Source of the DNA: Flavobacteriales bacterium
GTDB lineage: Bacteria; Bacteroidota; Bacteroidia; Flavobacteriales_F; PHOS-HE28
DNA length: 64,000 bases
Assembly: GCA_016715895.1 (NCBI GenBank)
Contig: JADJXH010000003.1
Span: forward strand, 1,343,501 to 1,407,500
Direction: 5' to 3'
Part shown: positions 18,079-29,617 of the stretch, in pieces
Position numbering within the stretch: the first letter of the stretch is position 1
Layout: the number at the start of each line of letters is the position of its first letter
Position numbers and translations under genes: made by a program
Notes under the pieces: model-generated
The model's input: the letters and a program-made list of their open reading frames with translations, nothing else
Database searches by the model: none
What the model was told of the DNA's origin: nothing

Positions 18079-21000
18079 TTGACCGCTACCCGGCCCGCAT
18101 TCCCCTCGACGATCCAGCGCCCGGCGCAGCCCGTGACCCACGGGACGCGCGGACGGTGCGCTGCGCTGCTGCTCGTGGTGGCCGCGGCGTGGCCCGCGTC
18201 CGCATGGTCCCAGGCCTTCGAGATCTCCAACGGCACGGACAACACCTGCGCGGGCGCCTTTCTGGACAGTGGCGGACAGGGTGGCACGGGCTACGGCAAC
18301 AACGAGAACTATACCTACACGCTATGCCCGGACAATCCGGGGGATGCGATCTCGGTGGACTTCATCACGTTCCAGCTGTCGACGGCCGGACCTGCGCCGA
18401 TCGACAACCTGGTGATCCATGACGGGAACAGCACATCGGCCCCGCTGATCGGCACGTACACCGGCACCCAACTGCAGGGCCAGGTGGTGTCGGCGAGCCC
18501 GGGCAACAGCAGCGGCTGCCTCACCTTCGTGTGGACCTCGAACTCCACGGGCACGGGGGTCTTCGCCGGTTCCATCACCTGCTATGTGCCCTGCGTGCGG
18601 CCTGTAGCGGCGGCCTCGATGGTGCCCGCAGCGCCGGCGATGATCTGTCCCGGTGAGAGCGTCAGCTTCAACGGCAGCGCGTCCACCGCAGCAGCGGGTT
18701 TCAGCATCGCGAGCCATACCTGGGACTGGGACGATGGCACCACATCCACCTCGGCCGGCCCGAACGCCACGCACACGTTCAACGCACCGGGTGAATACGT
18801 GGTGCAGCTGGTGGTGGAGGACAACAACGGGTGCGCCAGCGTGAACCTGTTGGACCTGCAGGTGCTGGTGGGCACCGAGCCGACCTTCACGGGCACGCTC
18901 GCCGACCCGGGCACCTGCGTGGGCACGCCGGTCTGCCTGGAGGGCGTGGTGAACGCCACCACCTGGAACGCCCAGCCGACGGTGGACTTCGGCGGTGGAG
19001 TGGCGCTTCCGGACAACGTGGGAAGCTGCTTCACCTCGCAGCTGCAGTTCAGCGGCTTCGCGCCGGGCGCCACGCTCACGAACGTCAATCAGCTGCAGAG
19101 CATCTGCATCGACATCGAGCACTCCTTCCTGGGCGACCTGGTGATCAGCATCATCAGCCCGAGCGGCGAGACGGTGGTGCTCCACCAGCAGGGTGGACTG
19201 GGGACCTACCTGGGAGTGCCGGTGGACAACGAGCTGACGCCGAACGCCGTGGGCACCTGCTGGACCTACTGCTTCAGCCCCTCGGCGACCAACGGCACCA
19301 TGGCGGCCAACGCGGGCGTGACCCTGCCCGCCGGCACCTACGAGAGCGTCGACCCCTTGAGCGGCCTGCTCGGTGCACAGCTGAACGGGATGTGGACGAT
19401 CGAGATCTGCGACCTGTGGACCTTCGACAACGGCTTCCTCTGCGGCTGGAGCATGGCCTTCGACCCGGGGCTCTTCGGCACGCTCACCGAGTTCACCCCC
19501 ACCTACGGCGCGGCCTGCGACAGCACGTGGTGGACCGGTCCGGACATCGTGAGCAGCACAGGCGACTGCGAGGAGATCTGCGTGCAACCGCCCGCCCCGG
19601 GCAGCTACGACTACGTCTACCACGCCACGGACAACTTCGGCTGCACCTACGACACCACTGTGTCCATCACCGTGCATCCCCCGCCCACGGTGAACGCCGG
19701 AGCGGATGCCACCATCTGCGCGGGCCAGGGCCCCGTGCAGCTCGGCGCCACCGCCAGCGGAGGTGCACCCACCTCGGCATGCACCTATGTGCTGCAGATG
19801 CTGGACAGCTTCGGGGATGGATGGAACGGTGCATCCGTGACGATCACGATCAACGGCGTGCCAGCAACGTACACGTTGAACAACGGCGCCAACGGCACGG
19901 TGAACCTGCCGGTGCAGACCGGCGATGTGATCACGATCGCATTCAGTTCGGGCACCTACGACAACGAGATCACCTACCGGCTGCGCAACGGCTCCAACGC
20001 CATCGTGTTCCAGGATGGGCCCTCCCCCACCATCGGACCGGCGTGGACCGGTGTGGTGGACTGCGGCAGCGTACCGGTGACCTACAGCTACAGTTGGAGC
20101 CCGACCACCGGGCTGAGCGACCCGAACATCGCCAACCCCACGGCGAACCCCGGGTCCACGACCACCTACACCGTGACCGTGACGCAGAACGGCCAGCCCG
20201 GCTGCGTGGGCACCGATCAGGTCACCGTCACCGTGGCCACGCCCAATGGCGCCGGGACGGATGGATCGATCACGGTGTGCAGCGATGCGCCGCCGTTCGA
20301 CCTGTACACCCTGCTGACCGGAGCCACGTCAGGCGGCACCTGGACCGCCCCCGGAGGAGCGACGGTGGGGGCCACCTTCACGCCGGGCTCGGATCCGCCA
20401 GGCATCTACACCTACACGGTGACCACGGGCGCTCCCTGTCCCGGGAACGACCAATCGACGGTCACCGTCACCGTGGTCGACCTGCCCGATCCCGGCACCG
20501 ACGGCAACCTCACGCTCTGCAGCACCGACGCACCCGCTGACCTCTTCGCGCTGCTTGGCGGCACACCCGATGCGGGCAGTGCGTGGAGCGGACCCAGCAC
20601 GCTCAACGGCAGCAGCTTCGATCCTGGCAGCATGCTCGCCGGCGTCTACACCTACACGGTGAACGGGGTGGCGCCCTGCCCCAGCGCGAGCGCGGATGTG
20701 ACGGTGGCCGTCAACACGCCACCCGATCCCGGTACCACCGGCAACATCACGCTCTGCAGCACCGACGCACCCGCTGACCTCTTCGCGCTGCTTGGCGGCA
20801 CACCCGATGCGGGCGGTGCGTGGAGCGGACCCAGCACGCTCAACGGCAGCAGCTTCGATCCCGGCACCATGCTCGCCGGCGTCTACACCTACACGGTGAA
20901 CGGTGTGGCACCCTGCCCCAGCGCGAGCGCGGATGTGACCGTGGCCGTCAACACGCCACCCGATCCCGGTACCACCGGCAACATCACGCTCTGCAGCACC

Positions 21001-24000
21001 GACGCACCCGCTGACCTCTTCGCGCTGCTTGGCGGCACACCCGATGCGGGCGGTGCGTGGAGCGGTCCCGGCACGCTCAACGGCAGCAGCTTCGATCCTG
21101 GCAGCATGCTCGCCGGCGTCTACACCTACACGGTGAACGGGGTGGCGCCCTGCCCCAGCGCGAGCGCGGATGTCACGGTGGCCATCAACACGCCGCCCGA
21201 TCCCGGCACCACCGGCAGCATCACGCTCTGCAGCACCGACCTACCCGCTGACCTCTTCGCGCTGCTCGGCGGCACACCCGATGCGGGCGGCGCGTGGAGC
21301 GGACCCAGCACCCTGGCCGGAAGCAGCTTCGATCCCGGCAGCATGCTCGCCGGGGTGTACACCTACACGGTGGCCGGTGCGGCACCCTGCCCCAGCGCGA
21401 GCGCGGATGTCACGGTGGCCGTCAACACACCGCCCGATCCCGGCACCACCGGCAGCATCACGCTCTGCAGCACCGACGCACCCACTGACCTCTTCACGCT
21501 GCTCGGCGGCACACCCGATGCGGGCGGTGCGTGGAGCGGACCCAGCACGCTCAACGGCAGCAGCTTCGATCCCGGCACCATGCTCGCCGGCGTCTACACC
21601 TACACGGTGAACGGAGTGGCACCCTGCCCCAGCGCGAGCGCGGATGTGACCGTGGCCGTCAACACGCCACCCGATCCCGGCACCACCGGCAGCATCACGC
21701 TCTGCAGCTCCGACCTACCCGCTGACCTCTTCGCGCTGCTCGGCGGCACACCCGATGCGGGCGGTGCGTGGAGCGGACCCAGCGTCCTGGCCGCAAGCAG
21801 CTTCGATCCCGGCAGCATGCTCGCCGGCATCTACACCTACACGGTGAACGGTGTGGCACCCTGCCCCAGCGCGAGCGCGGATGTGACCGTGGCCGTCAAC
21901 ACGCCACCCGATCCCGGTACCACCGGCAGCATCACGCTCTGCAGCACCGACGCACCCGCTGACCTCTTCGCGCTGCTCGGCGGCACACCCGATGCCGGCG
22001 GCGCATGGAGCGGACCCAGCACCCTGGCCGGAAGCAGCTTCGATCCCGGCAGCATGCTCGCCGGCATCTACACCTACACGGTGAACGGTGTGGCACCCTG
22101 CCCCAGCGCGAGCGCGGATGTGACCGTGGCCGTCAACACGCCACCCGATCCCGGTACCACCGGCAGCATCACGCTCTGCAGCACCGACGCACCCGCTGAC
22201 CTCTTCGCGCTGCTCGGCGGCACACCCGATGCGGGCGGTGCGTGGAGCGGGCCCAGCACGCTCAACGGCAGCAGCTTCGATCCCGGCAGCATGCTCGCCG
22301 GCGGCTACACCTACACGGTGAACGGTGTGGCACCCTGCCCCAGCGCGAGCGCAGATGTGACGGTGGTGGTGAACACCCTTCCTGATGCCGGACTTGATGG
22401 AGGGTTGACGCTGTGCGCATCGAGCGCCGCAGTTCCGCTGCTCAGCGGACTCAACGGAACGCCAGATGCCGGGGGGAGTTGGACCGGTCCAGGAGGGGCG
22501 GTGATCGGGGGCCTGTTCACTCCAGGGCTGGATCCCACGGGCACGTATACCTACACGGTGAACGGTCTCGCCCCGTGTCCATCCGCAAGCGCGACCGTGG
22601 ATGTCATCGTGGCCACGGACCCGGACCCCGGCACGCCGGGCGCGATCACCCTGTGCACCAACGATGCCGCTGCTCTGCTGTTCACGCATCTCGGAGGTAC
22701 ACCGGATGCCGGAGGAAGCTGGTCAGGCCCGAGCCCTGTGCTCGGCGGACTGTTCGATCCCGGCACCATGCTCGGCGGGGTGTACACCTACACCATCACC
22801 GTACCGCCGCCGTGCACCAGCGCCAGCAGCACCGTGACCGTCACCCTCAGCACGCCGCCTGATCCGGGGTCCGATGGCGCGCTGCTGCTCTGCGCCACCA
22901 GCCCGGCCACCGCGCTGCTCAGCGGCCTGGGTGGCTCGCCTGATGCGGGTGGCGCGTGGAGCGGACCCAGCCCGGTGGTCGGCGGCCTTTTCGATCCGGC
23001 GGGCATGACGCCCGGTACCTACACCTACACGGTGAACGGTGTGGCGCCCTGCCCGGCGGAATCCGCGGTGGTGGAGGTCACCGTGGTGGCCAACCCCGAT
23101 GCCGGCACGCCCGGCGCGATCACCCTGTGCACCAGCGATGCACCGGCCGACCTCTTCGCACTGCTCGGTGGCACGCCTGATGCGGGCGGTGCGTGGAGCG
23201 GTCCCAGCACGCTCAACGGCAGCAGCTTCGATCCAGGCACCATGCTCGCCGGGGTCTATACCTACACCATCACCGTTCCGCCGCCGTGCACCAGCGCCAA
23301 CAGCACCGTGACCGTCACCCTCAGCACGCCGCCCGATCCGGGGACCGATGGCGCCCTGTTGCTCTGCGCCACCAGCCCGGCGACCGCACTTGTCAGCGGC
23401 CTGGGTGGAAGCCCCGATGCGGGCGGTGCGTGGAGCGGGCCCAGCCCCGTGGTCAGTGGCCTCTTCGATCCGGCGGGCATGACGCCCGGCACGTATTCCT
23501 ACACGGTGGCCGGCACGGCGCCATGCCTGGCGGAGTTCGCGGTCGTGGAGGTCACGGTGGTGGCCAACCCCGATGCCGGCACGCCGGGCGCGATCACCCT
23601 GTGCACGAGCGATGCCCCTGTCGATCTCTTCGCACAGCTCGGTGGCACGGCGGATGCCGGCGGCACGTGGAGCGGGCCCAGCACGCTCAACGGCAGCAGC
23701 TTCGATCCCGGCAGCATGCTCGCCGGCGGCTACACCTACACCATCACTGTTCCGCCGCCGTGCACCAGCGCCAGCAGCACGGTGACCGTGGCACTCAGCA
23801 CGCCGCCTGATCCGGGGACCGACGGCGCGCTGCTGCTCTGCGCCACCAGCCCGGCCACCGCGCTGCTCAGCGGCCTTGGAGGAAGCCCCGATGCGGGTGG
23901 TGCGTGGAGCGGGCCCAGCCCCGTGGTCGGCGGCCTCTTCGATCCGGCGGGCATGGCGCCCGGCACGTATTCCTACACCGTGGCCGGCACGGCGCCTTGC

Positions 24001-27000
24001 CCGGCAGCCTCTGCACTCGTCGATGTCACTGTGGTGGCCAACCCCGATGCGGGCTCTCCCGGCGCGATCACGCTCTGCACCAGCGATGCCCCCGTTGATC
24101 TCTTCGCACAGGTCGGTGGCACGCCGGATGCCGGCGGCACGTGGAGCGGTCCCAGCACGCTCAACGGCAGCAGCTTCGATCCCGGCACCATGCTCGCCGG
24201 GGTCTACACCTACACCATCACCGTGCCGCCGCCGTGCACCAGCGCCAGCAGCACGGTGACCGTCGCGCTCAACACCCCGCCGGATCCGGGGACCGATGGC
24301 GCCCTGCTGCTCTGCGCCACCAGCCCGGCGACCGCACTTGTCAGCGGCCTGGGTGGAAGCCCCGATGCGGGCGGTGCGTGGAGCGGGCCCAGCCCCGTGG
24401 TCGGCGGCCTCTTCGATCCGGCGGGCATGACGCCTGGCACCTACACCTACACGGTGGCCGGCACGGCGCCTTGCCCGGCAGCCTCTGCACTCGTCGATGT
24501 CACTGTGGTGGCCAACCCCAACGCAGGCACGCCGGGCGCGATCACCCTGTGCACGAGCGATGCCCCTGTCGATCTCTTCGCACAGCTCGGTGGCACGGCG
24601 GATGCCGGCGGCACGTGGAGCGGTCCCAGCACGCTCAATGGCAGCGGCTTCGATCCCGGCACCATGCTCGCCGGGGTCTACACCTACACCATCACCGTTC
24701 CGCCGCCTTGCAGCAACGCCTCAAGCACGGTGACGGTCGCGCTCAACACCCCTCCTGATCCGGGGACCGATGGCGTGTTGACCGTGTGTGCGATCAGTGG
24801 CCCTGCCTCGTTGATCGCGGCATTGGGCGGAAGCCCCGACCCGGGCGGCAGCTGGACCGACCCCAACGGCGATCCGCACAGTGGCCTGTTCGACCCGCAG
24901 CTGGACCCCATTGGTGCGTACACCTACACGGTCGGGGGCATCGCCCCCTGCCCGGCGTTGTCGGCCTCGGCCACGGTGATGGTGCAGGCGGCTCCGTTCG
25001 CCGGCACACCTGCGGTCCTCAACCTATGCGCGAGCGGATCGCCGGTGGACCTGTTCCCCACGCTTGGTGGGGCCGACCCGGGCGGAACGTGGACCGATCC
25101 CAACGGCACCGTCTTCACCGATCCGTTCGACCCAACGGCCGACCTCCCCGGCACCTATACCTACACGCTGGCCGGAACGCCGCCTTGCCCGTCCGCCGCC
25201 GCCGCGGTGGAGGTCCATGTGCTCACCGATCCCGATGCGGGAAGTGACGCCTCGATCACGCTCTGCTCCACCGGTGTTCCGCTGGATCTCTTCGGACAGC
25301 TGGGTGGAGCGCCGGATGCAGGCGGGCTCTGGCTCGATCCCCAAGGTCAGCCGGTCGGCTCCACCTTCGATCCGGCCACGGCAACGGTGGGTGCGTACAC
25401 CTACGTGCTCGTGGTCCCCGCCCCGTGCGTGAACGACACCGCACAGGTGTTGGTCGCCGTTGTGCAAGCCGTGGATGCCGGGCTCGACGGCGCGTTGCTC
25501 GTATGCGCCAATGACGCACCCACGCCCCTGTTCAACCAGCTGGGCGGCACACCCGATGCGGGCGGCACCTGGACGGACCCCATGAACCAGCCGTGGACCG
25601 GCCCGTTCGACCCGGCCAGCCATCCGGCCGGCACCTATACCTATCAGGTCAACGGCACCGCACCCTGCCCGAACGACGCCGCCACTGTACTTGTCACCGT
25701 GGAGGCGCTGCCGGATGCGGGCACGGACGGATCCACGACGATCTGCCCTGAGGCGGCACCGGTGGATCTGTTCAGCCTCCTGGGTGGGTCACCGGACGCG
25801 GGCGGAACCTGGGCGGACCCGTACGGCCAACCGAGCAATGGCTGGTTCGACCCGGCCTCCGACCCGCAGGGAGGGTACACGTACACCGTGTTCGGCCAGG
25901 GCGCCTGCCCCAACGCCAGCTCCAGTGCCATGGTGAGCCTCTTCGTGCTGGCACCGCCGGACGCGGGACCGGACCTGGTGGTCTGCGACCTGATGGCCCC
26001 GCTGAACGCCTCCGGATCGTGGAGCACCGGGCAATGGCTCGTGGAGGACAGTGCGGAGGTGCTCGATGCGACCGCTGCGGCGACGATGGCCAAAGCCCCC
26101 GGTTCCGGAGCCTACGCCTTCATCTGGTCGGTGCTGTCCACCGACGGCTGTGCGATGGCCGACACGGTCGTCATCACCTTCACCACACCGATCAGCGCGC
26201 TGGCGCAGACCACCGATGCGATCTGCCACGGCGCATGCGACGGGACCGCGGTGGTTCAGGCCTCCGGCGGCAACGGACCGCTCACCTTTCAATGGACGCC
26301 GGCCGTGAGCGGAACGGCCGCGGCGGAAAGCTTCAACGCGCAAGGGCTCTGTGCCGGCCCGTACACGGTATTCGTGCTGGACACGAACGCCTGCTCCATG
26401 CCGCTCACGCTCAGCATCAGCGAGCCACCGCCGCTGGTGATCGACGCGGTCCTGGCAACGCCGGAGACCTGCCCGGGCACCTGTGACGGCGCGCTGCAGG
26501 TGGTCGATCCGGAAGGCGCGCTGTTCAGCTTCGACGGCGGGGTCACCTGGCAGCCGGTGGCGACCCTGGGTGGGCTGTGCTCCGGTCCTTACGTCGTGAT
26601 GATGATGAGCGCGAACGGCTGCCTCGCCGCCTCACCCGCGGCGCTCATCCCACCGGCACCCGTGGTGGCCGACTTCGTGGCCCAGCCGGACACGGTGCTC
26701 GTCTCCGACCCGACCGTGGTGTTCACCAACCAGAGCGACAACGCCAGCTGGTTCACCTGGGACTTCGCCGGGCTGGGCACCAGCACGCTGCACGCCCCCT
26801 CCTTCACCTTCCCCGATGTGCTGGGCGGCACCTACACCGTGTGCCTCACCGCAGTGAACGGCAATGGTTGCGTGGACAGCGTCTGCCATCCCCTAGTGGT
26901 GCTCGACCTGCTCGCCGTGCACGTGCCCAACGCCTTCACCCCGAACGGCGACGGCATCAACGACGACTTCATGCCGGTGTTCAACGAGCCCTCGCTGCTC

Positions 27001-27195
27001 ACCGAGTACAGCTTCATGGTCTTCGATCGGTGGGGCGAACTGATCTGGGAGAGCACGGTGCCGCACGAGCCTTGGAACGGGGACTACCACGGCGAGGCCG
27101 TGCAGCAGGAGGTGTACACCTGGCGCTTGATCTACAAGGACGGACGTTCCTTCAGGAAGGAGGCGGTGATGGGGCATGTGACTGTGCTGAAGTGA
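18079..27195 (+). CDS. Giant (3038 aa) secreted repeat adhesin with about 23 tandem Ig-like modules and CHU_C C-terminus
   Basis: The N-terminus repeats the neighbour's plan: signal peptide, CUB-like domain, PKD domain (SHTWDWDDGTTSTSAGPNAT) and P-domain-like region (CIDIEHSFLGDLVISIISPS). From residue 804 to 2627 there are about 23 modules of 79-82 residues with the core ITLCSTDAPADLFALLGGTP, a GGAWSGPS strand, FDPG and YTYTV, and two conserved cysteines. More Ig-like sequence and a CHU_C C-terminus follow (from about 2950, VPNAFTPNGDGINDDFMPVF). It probably acts as a T9SS-exported surface fibre or adhesin. The start is TTG at 18079 or, equally good, GTG at 18133, which begins MTHGTRGRCAALLLVVAAAW. 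No ATG fits. Confidence 0.88.
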   Translation: MTATRPAFPSTIQRPAQPVTHGTRGRCAALLLVVAAAWPASAWSQAFEISNGTDNTCAGAFLDSGGQGGTGYGNNENYTYTLCPDNPGDAISVDFITFQLSTAGPAPIDNLVIHDGNSTSAPLIGTYTGTQLQGQVVSASPGNSSGCLTFVWTSNSTGTGVFAGSITCYVPCVRPVAAASMVPAAPAMICPGESVSFNGSASTAAAGFSIASHTWDWDDGTTSTSAGPNATHTFNAPGEYVVQLVVEDNNGCASVNLLDLQVLVGTEPTFTGTLADPGTCVGTPVCLEGVVNATTWNAQPTVDFGGGVALPDNVGSCFTSQLQFSGFAPGATLTNVNQLQSICIDIEHSFLGDLVISIISPSGETVVLHQQGGLGTYLGVPVDNELTPNAVGTCWTYCFSPSATNGTMAANAGVTLPAGTYESVDPLSGLLGAQLNGMWTIEICDLWTFDNGFLCGWSMAFDPGLFGTLTEFTPTYGAACDSTWWTGPDIVSSTGDCEEICVQPPAPGSYDYVYHATDNFGCTYDTTVSITVHPPPTVNAGADATICAGQGPVQLGATASGGAPTSACTYVLQMLDSFGDGWNGASVTITINGVPATYTLNNGANGTVNLPVQTGDVITIAFSSGTYDNEITYRLRNGSNAIVFQDGPSPTIGPAWTGVVDCGSVPVTYSYSWSPTTGLSDPNIANPTANPGSTTTYTVTVTQNGQPGCVGTDQVTVTVATPNGAGTDGSITVCSDAPPFDLYTLLTGATSGGTWTAPGGATVGATFTPGSDPPGIYTYTVTTGAPCPGNDQSTVTVTVVDLPDPGTDGNLTLCSTDAPADLFALLGGTPDAGSAWSGPSTLNGSSFDPGSMLAGVYTYTVNGVAPCPSASADVTVAVNTPPDPGTTGNITLCSTDAPADLFALLGGTPDAGGAWSGPSTLNGSSFDPGTMLAGVYTYTVNGVAPCPSASADVTVAVNTPPDPGTTGNITLCSTDAPADLFALLGGTPDAGGAWSGPGTLNGSSFDPGSMLAGVYTYTVNGVAPCPSASADVTVAINTPPDPGTTGSITLCSTDLPADLFALLGGTPDAGGAWSGPSTLAGSSFDPGSMLAGVYTYTVAGAAPCPSASADVTVAVNTPPDPGTTGSITLCSTDAPTDLFTLLGGTPDAGGAWSGPSTLNGSSFDPGTMLAGVYTYTVNGVAPCPSASADVTVAVNTPPDPGTTGSITLCSSDLPADLFALLGGTPDAGGAWSGPSVLAASSFDPGSMLAGIYTYTVNGVAPCPSASADVTVAVNTPPDPGTTGSITLCSTDAPADLFALLGGTPDAGGAWSGPSTLAGSSFDPGSMLAGIYTYTVNGVAPCPSASADVTVAVNTPPDPGTTGSITLCSTDAPADLFALLGGTPDAGGAWSGPSTLNGSSFDPGSMLAGGYTYTVNGVAPCPSASADVTVVVNTLPDAGLDGGLTLCASSAAVPLLSGLNGTPDAGGSWTGPGGAVIGGLFTPGLDPTGTYTYTVNGLAPCPSASATVDVIVATDPDPGTPGAITLCTNDAAALLFTHLGGTPDAGGSWSGPSPVLGGLFDPGTMLGGVYTYTITVPPPCTSASSTVTVTLSTPPDPGSDGALLLCATSPATALLSGLGGSPDAGGAWSGPSPVVGGLFDPAGMTPGTYTYTVNGVAPCPAESAVVEVTVVANPDAGTPGAITLCTSDAPADLFALLGGTPDAGGAWSGPSTLNGSSFDPGTMLAGVYTYTITVPPPCTSANSTVTVTLSTPPDPGTDGALLLCATSPATALVSGLGGSPDAGGAWSGPSPVVSGLFDPAGMTPGTYSYTVAGTAPCLAEFAVVEVTVVANPDAGTPGAITLCTSDAPVDLFAQLGGTADAGGTWSGPSTLNGSSFDPGSMLAGGYTYTITVPPPCTSASSTVTVALSTPPDPGTDGALLLCATSPATALLSGLGGSPDAGGAWSGPSPVVGGLFDPAGMAPGTYSYTVAGTAPCPAASALVDVTVVANPDAGSPGAITLCTSDAPVDLFAQVGGTPDAGGTWSGPSTLNGSSFDPGTMLAGVYTYTITVPPPCTSASSTVTVALNTPPDPGTDGALLLCATSPATALVSGLGGSPDAGGAWSGPSPVVGGLFDPAGMTPGTYTYTVAGTAPCPAASALVDVTVVANPNAGTPGAITLCTSDAPVDLFAQLGGTADAGGTWSGPSTLNGSGFDPGTMLAGVYTYTITVPPPCSNASSTVTVALNTPPDPGTDGVLTVCAISGPASLIAALGGSPDPGGSWTDPNGDPHSGLFDPQLDPIGAYTYTVGGIAPCPALSASATVMVQAAPFAGTPAVLNLCASGSPVDLFPTLGGADPGGTWTDPNGTVFTDPFDPTADLPGTYTYTLAGTPPCPSAAAAVEVHVLTDPDAGSDASITLCSTGVPLDLFGQLGGAPDAGGLWLDPQGQPVGSTFDPATATVGAYTYVLVVPAPCVNDTAQVLVAVVQAVDAGLDGALLVCANDAPTPLFNQLGGTPDAGGTWTDPMNQPWTGPFDPASHPAGTYTYQVNGTAPCPNDAATVLVTVEALPDAGTDGSTTICPEAAPVDLFSLLGGSPDAGGTWADPYGQPSNGWFDPASDPQGGYTYTVFGQGACPNASSSAMVSLFVLAPPDAGPDLVVCDLMAPLNASGSWSTGQWLVEDSAEVLDATAAATMAKAPGSGAYAFIWSVLSTDGCAMADTVVITFTTPISALAQTTDAICHGACDGTAVVQASGGNGPLTFQWTPAVSGTAAAESFNAQGLCAGPYTVFVLDTNACSMPLTLSISEPPPLVIDAVLATPETCPGTCDGALQVVDPEGALFSFDGGVTWQPVATLGGLCSGPYVVMMMSANGCLAASPAALIPPAPVVADFVAQPDTVLVSDPTVVFTNQSDNASWFTWDFAGLGTSTLHAPSFTFPDVLGGTYTVCLTAVNGNGCVDSVCHPLVVLDLLAVHVPNAFTPNGDGINDDFMPVFNEPSLLTEYSFMVFDRWGELIWESTVPHEPWNGDYHGEAVQQEVYTWRLIYKDGRSFRKEAVMGHVTVLK
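20488..22383 (+). repeat. Eight near-identical 237-bp tandem repeats inside the giant adhesin gene
   Basis: Units begin at 20488, 20725, 20962, 21199, 21436, 21673, 21910 and 22147, each exactly 79 codons. They differ at only a few positions (for example STLNGSS versus STLAGSS, SMLAGV versus TMLAGV, TDAPAD versus TDLPAD). These variants are shuffled between units, as expected from unequal crossing-over or gene conversion. Confidence 0.95.
22624..24756 (+). repeat. Higher-order 474-bp repeat made of alternating A and B modules
   Basis: From 22624 the modules alternate between an A type ending YTITVPPPC and a B type containing LLLCATSPATAL and SPVVGGLFDPAGM. Pairs start at 22624, 23098, 23572 and 24046, with a last A unit at 24520. 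The frame is kept throughout. More diverged units continue to 25959. Confidence 0.9.
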
Positions 27196-27209
27196 TCCAC
27201 GGGAAAAGT

Positions 27210-27250
27210 GGAACGAGAAAGCCCGGCTCATCGCCGGGCTTTCTCGTTCC
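27210..27250. terminator. Bidirectional terminator between the giant adhesin and gyrB
   Basis: An 18-bp perfect inverted repeat (GGAACGAGAAAGCCCGGC and complement) with a TCATC loop lies between convergent genes. AAAG/CTTT lies within the arms rather than as a long T-tail. Confidence 0.85.
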
Positions 27251-27256
27251 GTGGTG

Positions 27257-27277
27257 GCACAGGCACGATGCCTGTGC
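27257..27277. repeat. Small perfect palindrome GCACAGGCA-CGA-TGCCTGTGC
   Basis: A 9-bp inverted repeat with a 3-nt loop, 4 bp before the gyrB stop side. It may be a second 3'-end hairpin for gyrB or a REP-type element. No second copy was noticed in the window. Confidence 0.6.
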
Positions 27278-27281
27278 GACA

Positions 27282-29258
<1,977 letters not shown>

Positions 29259-29297
29259 GTTCCTTGAGGTTCTGCCTCCCCGGATGGGAAGGGCTCG

Positions 29298-29305
29298 CGA
29301 AGATA
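29298..29305 (-). promoter_or_regulatory. -7-like promoter element TATCTTCG for gyrB
   Basis: TATCTTCG on the minus strand, 39 nt before the gyrB ATG, with one mismatch to TAnnTTTG. The rest of the ~300-bp gap to 29558 holds only the cassette promoter on the other strand and AT-rich spacer. Confidence 0.4.
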
Positions 29306-29532
29306 CCGGATCGGCGGGTGCCGAAGGGGGCCTTTTCCCAACAGCGACGCGGGTTTTGTTGATATTTAACAGAGCCTTCCGGCTTGCCCATGTCCGGGGG
29401 ATCGCTATGCGGTGCTGAATGGGGCGTCATGGTGGTCCGGGAACGGGCCCCGGCACGGCCCCTTGGTCCAGCGCCCCCCTTTCCGGCTCCTGAAGTTCTC
29501 CACCACCCTGTCGAATGAACATGACGGCTGAT

Positions 29533-29540
29533 TAGCTTCG
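29533..29540 (+). promoter_or_regulatory. -7-like promoter element TAGCTTCG, cassette copy 1
   Basis: It lies 18 nt before the ATG at 29559. The same element recurs at the same place before the other two cassettes (31710-31717 as TAGATTCG; 33880-33887 as TAGCTTCG), supporting a real promoter. Confidence 0.5.
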
Positions 29541-29567
29541 GGGCAAACTCATCACACCATGAGAACG

Positions 29568-29599
29568 CCCTTCCGCCCTTCCGCCCTTCCGCCCTTCCG
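29568..29599 (+). repeat. Octanucleotide tandem repeat (CCCTTCCG)x4, cassette copy 1
   Basis: Four perfect CCCTTCCG units follow ATGAGAACG at 29559. Counting 9 nt before and 18 nt after the repeat, the ATG is in frame with the exported-protein ORF only when the unit number is a multiple of three. Four units put it out of frame, ending at a TGA that overlaps the ATG at 29618 (TGATG). Confidence 0.95.
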
Positions 29600-29617
29600 C
29601 CAACCGCTAAGCTGCTG

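Noticed and set aside
16170..18287. 705-codon minus-strand open frame under the adhesins
   Set aside because: Antisense to well-supported CHU_C adhesin coding sequence and without any recognisable motif.
20488..24756. CRISPR-like regular repeats
   Set aside because: The period is 237 bp, the repeats are coding and in frame, and there are no short repeats with unique spacers.
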